Source: JBOGFI01 sp050743365 (GTDB lineage: Bacteria > Actinomycetota > Acidimicrobiia > IMCC26256 > JACDBD01). Taken from it: a DNA stretch of 6,634 bases. The position numbers and the translations under genes were made by a program. The notes below the pieces were generated by a model. That model was given only the letters and a program-made list of their open reading frames with translations, was not told the origin of the DNA and searched no databases. Shown one piece after another: positions 5,981 to 6,634 of this stretch; within the stretch, counting starts at the first letter, position 1; every line of letters starts with the position of its first letter. The DNA lies in assembly GCA_050743365.1 (NCBI GenBank), contig JBOGFI010000005.1:1-6634 (forward strand), written 5' to 3'.

Positions 5981-6246
5981 GCGACGGCCGGGAGGACCGA
6001 GACGACGTCGCCGTCGGTGACCTTCGTGTCGAGCTGGTCGAGGTACCGGATGTCGTCGTCGTTGCGGTACACGTTCACGAACTTGTGGAGGCCACCGCTG
6101 TCGTCGGCGAGCTGGCCCGAGAGGCCGGGGAAGCGCTCGACGAGCTCGGTGAAGAGCTCGCCGACCGTCGCCCCTTCGGCCGTCACCGAGGCGGCGCCGT
6201 CGGCGTGCGGGCGCAGGAGCGTGGGCAGGCGGACCTCGACGGGCAT
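5971..6246 (-). CDS. cysO: Sulfur-carrier protein CysO (ThiS/MoaD-like)
   Basis: CysO is a 91-residue ubiquitin-fold protein whose C-terminal glycine becomes a thiocarboxylate and donates sulfur to CysM. It ends in LPAVAGG, the same ending as M. tuberculosis CysO. Other shared pieces are the opening V.LPTLLRPH, the central LHKFVNVY.NDDDIR and DGDVVSVLPAVAGG. ATG 6244-6246 is chosen because it matches the mycobacterial N-terminus; an in-frame ATG at 6342 would add 32 unrelated residues. TACAGT lies six bases before the ATG with no Shine-Dalgarno, so the transcript is probably leaderless. cysM follows after 23 bp. The enzyme that activates CysO (MoeZ-type in mycobacteria) is not in the window. 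Confidence 0.95.
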   Translation of the reverse strand: MPVEVRLPTLLRPHADGAASVTAEGATVGELFTELVERFPGLSGQLADDSGGLHKFVNVYRNDDDIRYLDQLDTKVTDGDVVSVLPAVAGG

Positions 6247-6252
6247 GTCGCC

Positions 6253-6258
6253 ACTGTA
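6253..6258 (-). promoter_or_regulatory. Probable leaderless -10 box of cysO-cysM
   Basis: On the minus strand TACAGT is followed by GGCGAC and then ATG, so transcription should begin at the start codon. No good -35 match is seen upstream. The box equals the smpB one in sequence and distance. Confidence 0.5.
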
Positions 6259-6272
6259 CAAGTCCGACCCCG

Positions 6273-6294
6273 CCGGTCGGGATTCCCGGTCGGG
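6273..6294. repeat. Direct repeat CCGGTCGGG x2 in the cysO/sua5 divergent region
   Basis: CCGGTCGGG occurs at 6273-6281 and 6286-6294, a 13-base period. The copies sit 15 bases upstream of the cysO -10 box, where an activator or repressor could bind. In such GC-rich DNA chance is a real alternative. The rest of the 119-bp gap shows only the cysO -10 box and the GGAG of the next gene. Confidence 0.3.
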
Positions 6295-6365
6295 CCGGCC
6301 GCGAGACCCGCAGCCGGCCGCGATGTACGGGTGGAACGCCATCCCTGAGGGAAGATGGAGCCCTG

Positions 6366-6634
6366 ATGGACGCCGAAGCCGACATCGCCGGGGCCGTCGA
6401 GGCCCTGCGTCGCGGCGGGCTGGTGGCGTTCCCGACCGAGACCGTCTATGGCCTCGGCGCCGACGCGTCCAACCCCGATGCGCTGCGACGGCTCTTTGCC
6501 GTCAAGGGCCGGCCGCCCCGCCATCCCGTCATCGTTCACCTGGCGGACTCCGACCAGCTCGGCGACTGGGCCCGTGGGGTCCCGCCCGAGGCGCAGAAGC
6601 TGGCCGGGGCGTTCTGGCCCGGGCCGCTCACGCT
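6366..6634 (+). CDS. L-threonylcarbamoyladenylate synthase (Sua5/YrdC/TsaC family), 5' part
   Basis: The enzyme makes threonylcarbamoyl-AMP from threonine, bicarbonate and ATP, the first step of the t6A modification at position 37 of tRNAs reading ANN codons. Only 89 codons are present, and the window end cuts the gene. The conserved PTETVYGLG (about 24-32), FAVKGRPPRHPVIVHL (about 44-59) and FWPGPLT patterns are clear; they form the nucleotide and threonine binding surface in known structures. ATG 6366 has GGAG (6357-6360) five bases upstream. The earlier ATG 6355 is followed at once by a stop in its frame. Whether this is the short TsaC form or the longer Sua5 form cannot be seen. It diverges from cysO. 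Confidence 0.94.
   Translation, partial: MDAEADIAGAVEALRRGGLVAFPTETVYGLGADASNPDALRRLFAVKGRPPRHPVIVHLADSDQLGDWARGVPPEAQKLAGAFWPGPLT

Noticed and set aside
5971..6342. Longer CysO starting at 6342
   Set aside because: The added 32 residues have no counterpart in CysO, and the TACAGT box would then lie inside the gene.
5009..6385. 458-residue protein with CysM as its C-terminal part
   Set aside because: The extra N-terminal part runs through cysO in another frame, is arginine/proline-rich and has no motifs. MARYDSIL at 5947 matches the start of known CysM.

Overview
The window looks like a chromosomal segment of a high-GC actinobacterium. Third codon positions are almost all G or C, smpB and ssrA lie close together, and there is a complete CysO/CysM/Mec set, a cysteine route known best from Mycobacterium and other Actinomycetota. 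Several start codons sit a few bases downstream of a TANNNT -10 box without a ribosome binding site, which fits the frequent leaderless transcription of this phylum. The phylum call is inference. I cannot assign a genus; the divergent tmRNA tag would suit a lineage outside the mycobacteria, such as Acidimicrobiia.

Left part (1-2218), ribosome rescue. On the minus strand lie smpB (1757-2218) and, 1.3 kb downstream, the one-piece tmRNA gene ssrA (87-440). These are partners in trans-translation. Between them, on the opposite strand, sits a DUF222/13E12-type HNH endonuclease gene (631-1776) with its own promoter; its 3' end overlaps the 3' end of smpB by 20 bp. Bases 1-86 hold a hairpin that may terminate ssrA and perhaps the end of an unidentified reading frame.

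Middle (2219-4560), molybdenum enzyme. Divergent from smpB, across only 32 bp, is a 769-residue large subunit of the xanthine dehydrogenase/CO dehydrogenase family. It has the form II (AYRGAGR) active-site loop. No gene for its iron-sulfur or FAD subunit is in view.

Right part (4572-6246), cysteine synthesis. mec (JAMM metallopeptidase) follows the molybdenum enzyme after 11 bp. It converges on a minus-strand cysO-cysM pair, with the last 10 bp of mec and cysM shared. By family knowledge, CysM joins O-phosphoserine to the thiocarboxylated C-terminus of the sulfur carrier CysO, and Mec then releases cysteine and regenerates CysO. All key residues of the three proteins are visible. At the right edge, divergent from cysO, begins a threonylcarbamoyl-AMP synthase gene (Sua5/YrdC/TsaC), cut by the window end.

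I see no mobile element, CRISPR array or clearly new system. The most notable points are the gene inserted between smpB and ssrA, the short tmRNA tag, two identical -10 boxes at identical distance from the smpB and cysO start codons, and the rearranged CysO module beside a molybdenum enzyme.
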